A stretch of DNA of 64,000 bases from CAYVQA01 sp045119035 (GTDB taxonomy: Bacteria; Bacillota_I; Bacilli_A; ML615J-28; CAG-313): positions 52,982 to 116,981 of the forward strand of contig JBGVCU010000060.1 in the NCBI GenBank assembly GCA_045119035.1, in the 5' to 3' direction. The translations under genes were made by a program, and so were the position numbers. The first letter of the stretch is position 1, and every line of letters begins with the position of its first letter. The notes beneath the pieces were generated by a model. It did no database searches. It worked only from the letters and a program-made list of their open reading frames with translations, and was not told the DNA's origin. Positions 8,267 through 16,694 of this stretch are shown in pieces.

Positions 8267-8293
8267 TTGTTTAAAGATAAAATATGATATAAT
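8267..8293 (+). promoter_or_regulatory. Probable rsmH promoter
   Basis: TGATATAAT extended -10 (TATAAT 8288-8293) with TTGTTT at 8267-8272; the 15-bp spacing is short. Confidence 0.55.
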
Positions 8294-8315
8294 ATTATAG
8301 AATGTAGGTGATATT

Positions 8316-9257
8316 ATGAATTTTGATAATTTAAGCCACTTTTCAGTATTACTTAATGAATCTATTGAAGGACTAAATATAAAACCTGATGGTAATTATA
8401 TTGATTGTACATTAGGTGGTGGAGGTCATTCTGGAGAAATTTTAAGAAGACTAAAAACAGGAAAATTATATTGCTTTGATCAAGATATTATGGCTATTGA
8501 AAAAGCTAGAAAACATTTAGATACAATAGGAAATAATTATCAAGTAATTAATAGTAATTTTGAGTATCTTGAAAAAGCTTATGAAGAAGCTAATACAAGG
8601 TTTGATGGTATATTATATGATTTAGGTGTATCGAGTTTTCAATTTGATTTACCTGAAAGAGGTTTTAGTTACCGTTTTGATGCTATGCTTGATATGAGAA
8701 TGGACCAGTCTCAGGCTTTGACTGCTCATTATATTGTAAATAATTATAGTGTAGAAGAATTAACAAGAATCTTAAAAGACTATGGAGAAGAAAAGTTTGC
8801 TTTTTTTATTTCTAAAAAAATAGTTCAAGTCAGACAAACTAAACCAATTAATACAACACTAGAACTTGTAGAAGTAATTAAATCAGCTTTACCTGCTAAA
8901 GTTTTAAGATCATCTTCACATCCAGCAAAACAAACATTCCAAGCGTTAAGAATTGCTGTTAATGATGAACTTCAAGTTTTAAAAACTTCTTTGGAAAAAG
9001 CTTTAGATTTATTAAATGTAGGGGGAAGAATAGTTGTAATTACTTTCCATTCTTTAGAAGATCGTATTGTTAAAAACATCTTTAAAAAAGCGACTACTTT
9101 AGATTTACCAAAGGGACTTCCATTTATTCCAGAAGGATATGAAGTTAAATATCAATTGATAAATAAACATGTGATTTTACCGACAGAAGAAGAATTATCA
9201 ATTAATAATAGATCACATTCTGCAAAATTAAGAATTATTGAGAGAATTAAAGATTAA
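8316..9257 (+). CDS. rsmH: 16S rRNA (cytosine(1402)-N(4))-methyltransferase
   Basis: SAM-dependent methyltransferase that modifies C1402 in the ribosomal P site. The 313 residues begin with HFSVLLNESIEGLNI, then the SAM loop YIDCTLGGGGHSGEIL, the catalytic-face DLGVSSFQFDLPERGFSYRFDAMLDMRM and the C-terminal ITFHSLEDRIVK, all family signatures. As in Bacillus it opens the division/cell-wall cluster, but mraZ and ftsL are missing and a YwaF gene sits between it and the transpeptidase. A second, more divergent RsmH-like gene lies at 42976. Confidence 0.97.
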   Translation: MNFDNLSHFSVLLNESIEGLNIKPDGNYIDCTLGGGGHSGEILRRLKTGKLYCFDQDIMAIEKARKHLDTIGNNYQVINSNFEYLEKAYEEANTRFDGILYDLGVSSFQFDLPERGFSYRFDAMLDMRMDQSQALTAHYIVNNYSVEELTRILKDYGEEKFAFFISKKIVQVRQTKPINTTLELVEVIKSALPAKVLRSSSHPAKQTFQALRIAVNDELQVLKTSLEKALDLLNVGGRIVVITFHSLEDRIVKNIFKKATTLDLPKGLPFIPEGYEVKYQLINKHVILPTEEELSINNRSHSAKLRIIERIKD

Positions 9258-9271
9258 TTATAGGTAATTTT

Positions 9272-10087
9272 ATGAAAAGATTATTAGAAATTTTGCAACT
9301 AGAAGTACAAGAACCGACTCTTTATGGATGGTTTCATCTTATGTGGTTTGGTATATTAATTGTACTAGGTATTATTTTAATTAAAAAATATCGTAATGTT
9401 GAAGAAAAAACATATAGAAAAATTGTATTTATTACATGGCTTATCATGTTATTTTTTGAATTATATAAACAGTTTGTTTTTTCTTATGAATTTGAAAATA
9501 GTAAATTAATATGGGAATATGATTTTGTTGGATTCCCTTATCAATTTTGTTCAACTCCGCTTTATTTATTTCCTTTTCTTGCATTTTTAAAAAATAGTAA
9601 AGCAAGAGATGGTTTAATTGTTTATACATCAACTTTTTCACTTTTTGCTGGTATTGCGGTAATGTTTTATCCAGATACAGTATTTGTGGAAACATTAGGT
9701 ATCAATATTCAAACAATGGTGCATCATGGTTTACAAGTTTTAATTGGCCTTTATACATTAATATATTATAAAGATCGATTCAATTTAAAATCATTCTTTT
9801 ATGCAAGTTTGGTGTTTATTGTAATGATTTCAGTTGCTATTATTGGTAATGAAATAGGTGAAGCTATTTTAAATGCTTTAAATATGGATGTAACATTTAA
9901 CTTATTCTATATAAGTAGACATGGTGAATGTGTAATAGTAATTTTATCAACTATCCAACAACATGTTCCGTATTTAATATTTTTATTAATTTATTTCTTT
10001 GGTTTTACTTTAATTGCATATGTTTTCTATGTTATTGAAAAAATGATTATTAATAAATGTAAAAGAGTTGTTAAACAAGGTATTTAA
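9272..10087 (+). CDS. YwaF/TIGR02206 family membrane protein
   Basis: The 271-residue protein has about seven predicted transmembrane helices. The pattern FHLMWFGILIVLGIIL, DFVGFPYQFCSTPLYLFPFLAF and TMVHHGLQVLIGLYTLIYY matches the TIGR02206/YwaF membrane family, whose function is unknown. It starts at ATG 9272 after ATAGGTAATTTT, 14 nt behind rsmH, so it is probably in the same operon. A paralogue is present at 37396. Its stop codon lies inside its own terminator palindrome. Confidence 0.8.
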   Translation: MKRLLEILQLEVQEPTLYGWFHLMWFGILIVLGIILIKKYRNVEEKTYRKIVFITWLIMLFFELYKQFVFSYEFENSKLIWEYDFVGFPYQFCSTPLYLFPFLAFLKNSKARDGLIVYTSTFSLFAGIAVMFYPDTVFVETLGINIQTMVHHGLQVLIGLYTLIYYKDRFNLKSFFYASLVFIVMISVAIIGNEIGEAILNALNMDVTFNLFYISRHGECVIVILSTIQQHVPYLIFLLIYFFGFTLIAYVFYVIEKMIINKCKRVVKQGI

Positions 10088-10101
10088 ATACCTTGTTTTT
10101 T
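10076..10101 (+). terminator. Terminator overlapping the YwaF stop codon
   Basis: A loopless 20-bp perfect palindrome CAAGGTATTTAAATACCTTG (10076-10095) is followed by T6; the TAA stop (10085-10087) is in its centre. Confidence 0.9.
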
Positions 10102-10112
10102 AAATTAAACGG

Positions 10113-10324
10113 CCCTGTGAATTAGTTTAGGGTTCAAGGGAATACACCTGTGAATTAGTTTAGGGTTTTAAACCCTGTGAAAAACTTTAGGGTCAAACAC
10201 ACAAAATAAGTGATATAATATAAACGTAAGTTTACTTACGTTTAGGTTTCCTTTCTTGTGTGTTTATTTTATTATAACAAAAAAAACAGTGAAGAAGTAT
10301 AGGAAAACCCTAAACTAATTCACA
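10113..10324. repeat. Nested inverted-repeat region with a 21-bp terminal repeat (MITE-like)
   Basis: The 315-bp gap before the penicillin-binding protein contains no credible ORF. A 21-bp sequence starting TGTGAATTAG and ending in GGGTTTT (10149-10169) has an exact inverted copy at 10304-10324. Two further direct copies lie at 10113-10133 (near exact) and 10173-10193 (degenerate). Inside are AAACACACAA (from 10195) and TTGTGTGTTT (to 10265) as inner arms, and at the centre TAAACGTAAGT-TT-ACTTACGTTTA (10221-10244). The unit of 176 bp with TG...CA ends looks like a miniature inverted-repeat element, but no target-site duplication is evident. Confidence 0.75.
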
Positions 10325-10366
10325 TAATCATTTTCTTAAACGACTATCTAGAAGATAGTCGTTTTT
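10208..10366 (+). ncRNA. Possible small RNA transcribed from within the inverted-repeat region
   Basis: TGATATAAT (-10 hexamer 10213-10218) gives a start around 10225, inside the central palindrome, which could be an operator. The transcript would run ~140 nt through the inverted repeat copy to the strong hairpin terminator at 10337-10366. No clear -35 is seen. This is an inference from promoter and terminator alone. Confidence 0.3.
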
Positions 10367-10367
10367 T
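10337..10367 (+). terminator. Intrinsic terminator upstream of the penicillin-binding protein gene
   Basis: AAACGACTATCT-AGA-AGATAGTCGTTT hairpin followed by TTTAA. Confidence 0.85.
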
Positions 10368-10411
10368 AATTATTTGACATATTTAATCATATAATTATTT
10401 AGGTGATTATA

Positions 10412-12298
10412 TTGATTATAAGAAAAAGGGTATCAATTATATATTTAATAATATTATTTTGTTTTTCTTTATTAATTATTAGATTAGGTTATATTAAAAT
10501 AATGTATAATGAAGAATATTATACTAAAGCAATAGATTTATGGACAAGAAATATAAAAAGTAATGTTGAACGAGGGGCTATTTATGATAGAAATAATAAG
10601 TTAATAGTAGGGAATAAAATAACTAATTCTGTATTTGTAATACCTCATCAGATTAAAGATAAAGAAAAAACAGCTAAAATATTAGCTGATGTCTTAAATG
10701 GTGACAATAAAAGAATATTAAATGAAATATCTAAAAAAACTTCAATTGTACAACTTAAAAAAGATGGTAAAAACATTGATTTAGATACAGCAACTAAACT
10801 TGTAAAACTTAATTTAGATGGTGTATATTTAATAACTGATTCTATTAGAAATTATTTATATGATGATTTACTTGCATCAACTATCGGAATTGTTGGTATA
10901 GATAATCAAGGAATTACTGGACTTGAATATGTGTATGATAAAATTATTGCTAATGAAAAAAATATACTAAATATTTATACTGATGCTCATGGTAATAATT
11001 TAAAAGAGTTTACTAATTCATACAGTAAAAGTAGTTTAAATAATAACCTATATTTAACGATAGATTTAGGAATTCAATTAACTTTAGAAAGAGTTTTAAA
11101 AGAAGCTGTAAGTAAATATAATCCTGAGTGGATACTAGGAATTGTTATGAATCCAAAAACTTCTGAAATATACGGAATTGCTAATTTACCGACTTTTGAT
11201 CTTGAAAATTATCAACAATTTGAACCGGAAATTTATAATCGAAATTTTCCGATTTTTATGTCTTATGAACCTGGATCAACTTGGAAGTTTGTAACATTTT
11301 CTGCTGGGCTTGAAGAAGACGTTTTTAAGCTTGAAGAAGAATTTTATGATCCAGGATATTATATTGTTGATGGAGTAAGAATTAAAGATTGGAAAGCTGG
11401 AGGACATGGAAAAGAAAGTTATTTAAATGTTATTGAAAATTCTTGTAACCCTGGTTTTATTAATATTGGATTACGACTTGGAAAAGATAAACTTTTTTCA
11501 TATATTGATAAATATGGGTTTGGTAAAAAAACAGGTGTTGATTTATTAGGGGAGTCTAGTGGTATTATATTTAACAAAGAAAAAATAGGAAATGTTGAAC
11601 TAGCTACAACAAGCTTTGGACAAGGGGTAAGCGTTACGCCAATTCAACTTGTAAATGCTTTTTCTGCGGCAATAAATGGAGGGATCATTCATAAACCTTA
11701 TATCGTTAAAGGCATTGGTCTTAACTATTATGAAATGGTTGAAACTAAAAGCCAAGAAATCAATAGAGTAATATCAGAAAAAACATCAGAAAAATTAAGA
11801 TATGCACTTGAGTCAGTCGTTGCAAGAGGTACAGGACGTGGTGCTTATTTTAATAACGCAAGAATTGGAGGCAAAACAGGTACAGCTCAAGTTGTAAAAG
11901 ACGGTAAATATAGTAATGGTGAATATATTCTATCTTTTATTGGTGCAGGTCCAATGAATGATCCGGAGGTTGTTTGTTATATTGCTTTAAAAAATGCGAA
12001 AAATACTATTCAATATGGTGGAGTTGTTGCGGCACCACTTGTGAAAGAGGTTTTAATTGATTGTTATTCAATATTAGATATTCCATATTCAGATTCCGGA
12101 ATTGAATTTAATCCTAGATATTATATTGATAAAAGATTATTTACTGTTGAAAACTATATTGGTCAAGATATAAATAAAATAAATAGATATACAAATTATC
12201 AAATTGTAATTGAAGGAAGTGGTAGTAAAGTTGTTGCTCAACTACCAAGTGCAGGAGAAAAAATTATCGAAGGTGGTTATGTAATATTATATACTTAA
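10412..12298 (+). CDS. PASTA-domain penicillin-binding protein (FtsI/SpoVD-type transpeptidase)
   Basis: Class B penicillin-binding protein that cross-links peptidoglycan. Order: one N-terminal transmembrane helix (about 8-28), dimerisation domain with RGAIYDRNNKLI, transpeptidase domain with the SxxK motif in EPGSTWK (Ser near 289), SCN in ENSCNPGF, and KTG in GGKTGTAQVV, then one C-terminal PASTA domain (about 575-628). The PASTA repeat and neighbours point to the SpoVD/PbpB branch. I chose TTG 10412 because AGGTGATT (10401-10408) is correctly spaced for it; GTG 10403 lies inside that site. TTGACA occurs at 10374 with a weak -10. It is the only such transpeptidase visible in the cluster. 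Confidence 0.92.
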   Translation: MIIRKRVSIIYLIILFCFSLLIIRLGYIKIMYNEEYYTKAIDLWTRNIKSNVERGAIYDRNNKLIVGNKITNSVFVIPHQIKDKEKTAKILADVLNGDNKRILNEISKKTSIVQLKKDGKNIDLDTATKLVKLNLDGVYLITDSIRNYLYDDLLASTIGIVGIDNQGITGLEYVYDKIIANEKNILNIYTDAHGNNLKEFTNSYSKSSLNNNLYLTIDLGIQLTLERVLKEAVSKYNPEWILGIVMNPKTSEIYGIANLPTFDLENYQQFEPEIYNRNFPIFMSYEPGSTWKFVTFSAGLEEDVFKLEEEFYDPGYYIVDGVRIKDWKAGGHGKESYLNVIENSCNPGFINIGLRLGKDKLFSYIDKYGFGKKTGVDLLGESSGIIFNKEKIGNVELATTSFGQGVSVTPIQLVNAFSAAINGGIIHKPYIVKGIGLNYYEMVETKSQEINRVISEKTSEKLRYALESVVARGTGRGAYFNNARIGGKTGTAQVVKDGKYSNGEYILSFIGAGPMNDPEVVCYIALKNAKNTIQYGGVVAAPLVKEVLIDCYSILDIPYSDSGIEFNPRYYIDKRLFTVENYIGQDINKINRYTNYQIVIEGSGSKVVAQLPSAGEKIIEGGYVILYT

Positions 12299-12299
12299 A

Positions 12300-12336
12300 A
12301 AGTTTTAAGGAAATTTTATCCTTAAAACTTATTTTT
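12300..12336 (+). terminator. Terminator after the penicillin-binding protein gene
   Basis: AAGTTTTAAGGA-N7-TCCTTAAAACTT (12300-12330) followed by ATTTTTAT. Confidence 0.85.
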
Positions 12337-12348
12337 ATATAAAAATGA

Positions 12349-13014
12349 AAGTGTTTTCATAAAAAAGATTCATTCTACGCTTATAAAGCATGGTTAAGTG
12401 ATGAACCATTTGTTCATATTTGTTCAAAACGTTATATTGATAGAGTAGAAGATGTTACTAAAGTTACTGTATATTCTAATCTACCTGAAGTTGAATTGTT
12501 TGTAAATGATAAATCAATTGGTAAAAAACAATCAGCTGAACATTTCTTCTATTTTGATGTAGAAAATGTTGGTGAATCTAATATATTAGCTGTTTCTGGT
12601 GAATTTAAAGATGAAAGCATAATTAGAAAAGTTGATACTTTCAATGATGAATATGTATTAAAAGAAAAAGGTGCTATTCTTAATTGGTTTGAAGTAACTG
12701 CTCCTGCTGGAAGATTTTCAATTTTAGATCCAATTGAAGAAATAATGAAAAAATTCCGTAGCAAATTAATTCAATTAATGTTTGGTTTAAAAATCTTTAG
12801 AATGATGAAGAAAAATAAAAAACAATCTAAAGATAATGGACCATCATTTAATGTTGATTTCAAGAAAAATCCACAACTTATGGAAATGCTTGGAGGTTTC
12901 TCAATCTATCGTATGAGTGGTATGATTGGAATGATAGGAATTAATCTTACTAAAGAACAACTATTAAAAGTTAATAAAAAACTTAATAGAGTAAAAAAAC
13001 CTTCTAAAAAATAA
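12349..13014 (+). pseudogene. Remnant of a glycoside hydrolase family 2 enzyme (C-terminal part)
   Basis: The open frame from about 12349 reads KDSFYAYKAWLSDEPFVHI, then YSNLPEVELFVNDKSIGKK, the typical end of the TIM barrel and start of the C-terminal beta-sandwich of GH2 beta-galactosidases/beta-glucuronidases, plus a ~100-residue C-terminal extension. Upstream of 12349 the frame is closed and the catalytic domain is gone, so only about the last 220 residues of an enzyme normally >700 long remain. An ATG at 12496 would give 172 residues but has no ribosome site. A deletion that removed the promoter and 5' part is the simplest reading. Confidence 0.8.
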
Positions 13015-13046
13015 AACGTTGTCATAAATTGGAAATAACATTCTAC

Positions 13047-13075
13047 TTGATTTTTTTCCTTAAAAGGAATATAAT
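13047..13075 (+). promoter_or_regulatory. Promoter of the MMPL transporter gene
   Basis: TTGATT (13047-13052), 17 bp, TATAAT (13070-13075). Confidence 0.75.
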
Positions 13076-13087
13076 ATAATAAATACA

Positions 13088-13114
13088 ACTCCCCAAAATT
13101 GTATTTGGGGAGTT
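13088..13114 (+). promoter_or_regulatory. 5'-terminal leader hairpin of the MMPL mRNA
   Basis: AACTCCCC...GGGGAGTT stem with a 12-nt loop begins only a few bases after the predicted transcription start and is not followed by a good T-tract (ATTTCT). It could protect the mRNA 5' end or act as a weak attenuator. Confidence 0.6.
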
Positions 13115-13158
13115 ATTTCTATGACCATTTTTTACTTAATAAAAAAAGAGGTGTTATT

Positions 13159-16100
13159 ATGGAAAAAATTGTAGAAAAATTTATAAAGTATAAATATTAT
13201 TTAATTGGAGGATTTTTACTTCTTGCATTAATTAGTGCACTTTTAAATCCTTATATTAAAATTAATTATAATATTTCAGATTATTTAGATGAAGATACAG
13301 ATACTAAGATCGCACTTGAAATTATGAATGAAGAATTTACTTCAACTGGTAATTTACAAGTAATGTTAGAAAATGTTTCTTTAGAAGATGCTAAATTATT
13401 TAAAAAACAAATCAGTAATATTGATAACGTACTAACTGTTAATTTTGATCCGTATAGCGAAAATTACTATAAAGATGGTAAAGCTTTATATGTTGTTTTA
13501 GTTGATGGTGCTGATTATTCACAAGAAGGTAAAACAGTTTTAGCTTCAATTCAAGATTTAGTTAATGAAAAGAATATGGAAGCAGAGTTTGCTGGTAGTA
13601 TTTCTAAAAATCAAAATCAAAGAGCTGCCATTGGTAAACAAATGCCATTTATTATTTTCATTTCAATCTTAATTGCAATGGTTATTACAATTATTACTAC
13701 AAATTCTTATCTTGAACCGTTTATTTTCCTTGCTTCAGCTGGTGTTGCTGTTGTAATTAATATGGGAACAAATATTATTTTTGGAGAAATATCTTATATT
13801 ACAAATGCAGTATCATCAATACTACAACTTGCACTTGCTATGGACTATTCAATTATGATACTTCATTCATATCATAAAAATAAAGAAAGCGCAACTACAA
13901 AAGAAGAAGCTATGAAAAATGCTATTCTTAATTCATTAAGACCGGTATCTGCTAGTGCGCTTACAACAATTTGTGGACTTTTAGCGCTATTATTTATGTC
14001 ATTTACAATCGGATTTGATATTGGTATTGTTTTAATGAAAGGAATTGTCATTTCAGCAATCGTTGCTCTTACACTTTTCCCATGTGGATTATTAGTGTTT
14101 GATAAGTTCTTAGATAAAACAAAAATCTTTAAAAAGCAAGATTTAGAAGCTGAAAAGATTAAAAAAGAAAAGAAAGGAAATTTCTTTACTAAAATTGCTG
14201 CTAAAAGAAATATAATTATTGTTCCAGCTGTTTTAATTGTTATTATTGTAACATTATTTTTACAAGGCATAAATGAATTTAAATTTACTGATAACTCAGG
14301 TGGTAATACTGCTATTAGTGAAGTGTTTAAAGAAAGTAATACTATTGTATTAGTTTATAAAAAACAAGATAATAGTGAATCACTTGAACAAAAATTTATT
14401 ACAAATTTATCAAACTATACTACAGCAAGTGGTAATAAAATCTTTAAAGATTACACTTCTTATTACAATACTGTATTAGAAGAATATAGTGTAGATAGTG
14501 CAGTTAAGAAAATTGGTGTAGGTAAAGAAGAAGCAAGAATGTTATTTACCTTATATCAATTAAATAAAAATCCTGATTGTTATAAATTAACAGCAGAAGA
14601 TTTCCTAACTAATACTTTATCATTAATGAAAACTGATGAAGACGTAAAACAATTGACATCTGCTGAAACAAAACTTACAATGAGTCGTTTAAATATAATC
14701 TATGATTCTATGAAAACTGAAAATACTAGTGATGAGTTTATTAATAAACTTTCAACTGGTGATATGGAAGGTTTTGTAGACTTTAATAGTGAATATATCA
14801 CTCAATTATATGGAAACTATTTATATGATAAAATAAATGACAAAGATATTGTATTTAAAGATTTAATTGCTTATTTAGTAGAAGAAGTAGAAAATAATCC
14901 TTTATTACAAGAAATGTTAGATAGTGATACAATTAGTTCTTTAAATGAACTTAATGATGGTATTAATACATTGCTTTCAAAGGCTGCTTTTAATGCTCCA
15001 AAAGGTAATTTTAAAACAATAATGTTAACATATGGAGTTACACTAGATGATTTCAAAATTAATCAGATTTATCGTGCTTTAGGTGGTAAATCATCTTATC
15101 CATTTATTGAAATTTTAGGATTTATGGAACAAAATAATTTACTTAGTGAAAGCGATAAAAATTCACAAATAAAAGAAGTATTAAGTTATTATGATGGATA
15201 TATGAAACTTATTTCTAAATATTCATATAATAATTTTATACCTAAATTAAAAGAAATTGTTAAAGACTTAACAAATGAAGTAATAGAAATTAATATTGAA
15301 GATGAAGCTATTCGTCAATTATATATTATGTATTATAATAAGTTAGGACTTACTCCTAATAATAAAGTTCTAGGAATCGACTTAATTAATTATACATTAA
15401 ACTTATGTGAAACAAATTCATTTTTTAATAGTTTTGTAAGTGATGATTTACTTCAAAACTTAGTAAGTATGAAAAATGTTTATGAAGTATTTAGTAGTGA
15501 TAATCTATTAAATTACAATGAAATGTGTGATAAGTTAGTTTATTTACAAGAATCTTCAGGTATGGCTTCGGATACTAAATTATCTAGTGATATAATCAGT
15601 GGTTCATATTTAAAAATTTCATTAAAAAATAATGCAGGTCTTGAACTTAAAAGAATTGTAGCAAAGGATTTAGCGGAATTTTTAAATGAAAATATGACTA
15701 AAAATGAAGTTTTAAGTTCTAAATTAACAGATGAAATGATTGAACAAATTAATGATGCAAATAAATTAATCACAAATGCTGAAAGCTTATTTAAAGGTGA
15801 TGAATATGATAGAATGCTTATTTCTGTTTATTTACCTTTAGAAAGTGAAGAATCATTTAAATTTGTAGAAGATGCAAAACGTTACGCAAGTATCTTCTTT
15901 GATGAAGCTTATGTTGCAGGGGAAATTCCTTCAACATATGATCTTAAAACATCATTTGATAAAGATAATACTTTTATTACAATCTTTACAATAATTACAT
16001 TATTACTAATTATTTTAGTTTCATTTAAATCATTATCTGTTCCTGTTATTTTAGTTTTAATAATCCAAGGAGCTATTTGGATTGCGATGACATTCTTTGT

Positions 16101-16461
16101 TGTAATTAACAAGCCATTATTCTTTATGAGTTATATTGTTTCATCTTGTATTTTAATGGGTGCAACAATTGATTATGGAATATTATTATCAGATGAATTT
16201 ACAAATAAACGTAAAGAATTATCAAAAGAAGAAGCATTAAAAGAAGCTGTAATAACAGCTTTACCAACTATTTTAAGTTCTGGAACAGTGCTTATCGCTT
16301 GCGGATTTGTAATTAGTTTAATTTCAAGCCAAAATTCTATTTCTAACGTAGGATTACTTCTTGGGGTTGGTACAATTGCTTCTGTAATTATGATTTTATT
16401 TGTACTTCCATCATTCTTATATTTCTTTGATAAATTAATTTTAAAAACAACAAAAAAATAA
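13159..16461 (+). CDS. MMPL/RND-family transporter
   Basis: Large membrane protein of the MMPL branch of the RND superfamily. From ATG 13159 (AGAGGTG site; the longer frame from 13099 starts inside the leader hairpin) it has 1100 residues: one transmembrane helix, a first extracellular domain, helices 2-6 (residues about 165-390, including ALAMDYSIMILHSYH, the family's charged helix 4), a very large second extracellular domain (about 400-930), and a second helix bundle (about 940-1095, with GATIDYGILLSDEF). Both Asp-containing helix-4 motifs suggest proton-driven export, substrate unknown (lipids or drugs in relatives). It is a single-gene transcription unit. Confidence 0.92.
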   Translation: MEKIVEKFIKYKYYLIGGFLLLALISALLNPYIKINYNISDYLDEDTDTKIALEIMNEEFTSTGNLQVMLENVSLEDAKLFKKQISNIDNVLTVNFDPYSENYYKDGKALYVVLVDGADYSQEGKTVLASIQDLVNEKNMEAEFAGSISKNQNQRAAIGKQMPFIIFISILIAMVITIITTNSYLEPFIFLASAGVAVVINMGTNIIFGEISYITNAVSSILQLALAMDYSIMILHSYHKNKESATTKEEAMKNAILNSLRPVSASALTTICGLLALLFMSFTIGFDIGIVLMKGIVISAIVALTLFPCGLLVFDKFLDKTKIFKKQDLEAEKIKKEKKGNFFTKIAAKRNIIIVPAVLIVIIVTLFLQGINEFKFTDNSGGNTAISEVFKESNTIVLVYKKQDNSESLEQKFITNLSNYTTASGNKIFKDYTSYYNTVLEEYSVDSAVKKIGVGKEEARMLFTLYQLNKNPDCYKLTAEDFLTNTLSLMKTDEDVKQLTSAETKLTMSRLNIIYDSMKTENTSDEFINKLSTGDMEGFVDFNSEYITQLYGNYLYDKINDKDIVFKDLIAYLVEEVENNPLLQEMLDSDTISSLNELNDGINTLLSKAAFNAPKGNFKTIMLTYGVTLDDFKINQIYRALGGKSSYPFIEILGFMEQNNLLSESDKNSQIKEVLSYYDGYMKLISKYSYNNFIPKLKEIVKDLTNEVIEINIEDEAIRQLYIMYYNKLGLTPNNKVLGIDLINYTLNLCETNSFFNSFVSDDLLQNLVSMKNVYEVFSSDNLLNYNEMCDKLVYLQESSGMASDTKLSSDIISGSYLKISLKNNAGLELKRIVAKDLAEFLNENMTKNEVLSSKLTDEMIEQINDANKLITNAESLFKGDEYDRMLISVYLPLESEESFKFVEDAKRYASIFFDEAYVAGEIPSTYDLKTSFDKDNTFITIFTIITLLLIILVSFKSLSVPVILVLIIQGAIWIAMTFFVVINKPLFFMSYIVSSCILMGATIDYGILLSDEFTNKRKELSKEEALKEAVITALPTILSSGTVLIACGFVISLISSQNSISNVGLLLGVGTIASVIMILFVLPSFLYFFDKLILKTTKK

Positions 16462-16465
16462 TATA

Positions 16466-16496
16466 AAAAGACAGTCTATAAAAACTGTCTTTTTTA
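16466..16496 (+). terminator. MMPL gene terminator
   Basis: AAAAAGACAGT...ACTGTCTTTTTT hairpin five bases after the stop codon. Confidence 0.9.
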
Positions 16497-16533
16497 AAAT
16501 AAAAATATTTATGTTTTTCTTGAATAAATCCTT

Positions 16534-16694
16534 TAATTAATATATAATAAAGGTACAAACAATAAAATTTGTTTAATTATTGAATGTCAAAATAATAGAT
16601 ATTATTTTGAAAAAAATCTTCAACAAGATGTTATAGTGATTTATAATAATCATGGTAATTTAGTAGTAAAATATAATTATGGCGCATGGGGTAA
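16534..16694 (+). pseudogene. RHS core fragment, upstream part (frameshifted)
   Basis: In the frame different from the next ORF, 16582 onward reads NNRYYFEKNLQQDVIVIYNN, then GNLVVKYNYGAWGK: the standard last RHS/YD repeat. There is no start codon or ribosome site; stops close the frame at 16525 and 16531. A one-base shift near 16694-16700 moves the RHS sequence into the frame of the ORF starting at 16695. This is the broken 5' edge of an RHS gene. Confidence 0.75.

Noticed and set aside
10113..10193. CRISPR-like array of three repeats
   Set aside because: Copies are 21 bp with gaps of about 14 and 4 bp, the third is degenerate, a fourth is inverted, and no cas genes are present.
12496..13014. 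Stand-alone 172-residue gene
   Set aside because: No ribosome site, and homologous glycosidase sequence continues in frame upstream of the ATG.
13872..14270. 132-codon minus-strand frame inside the MMPL gene
   Set aside because: Shadow of a membrane-helix coding region; the plus-strand frame has clear family motifs.
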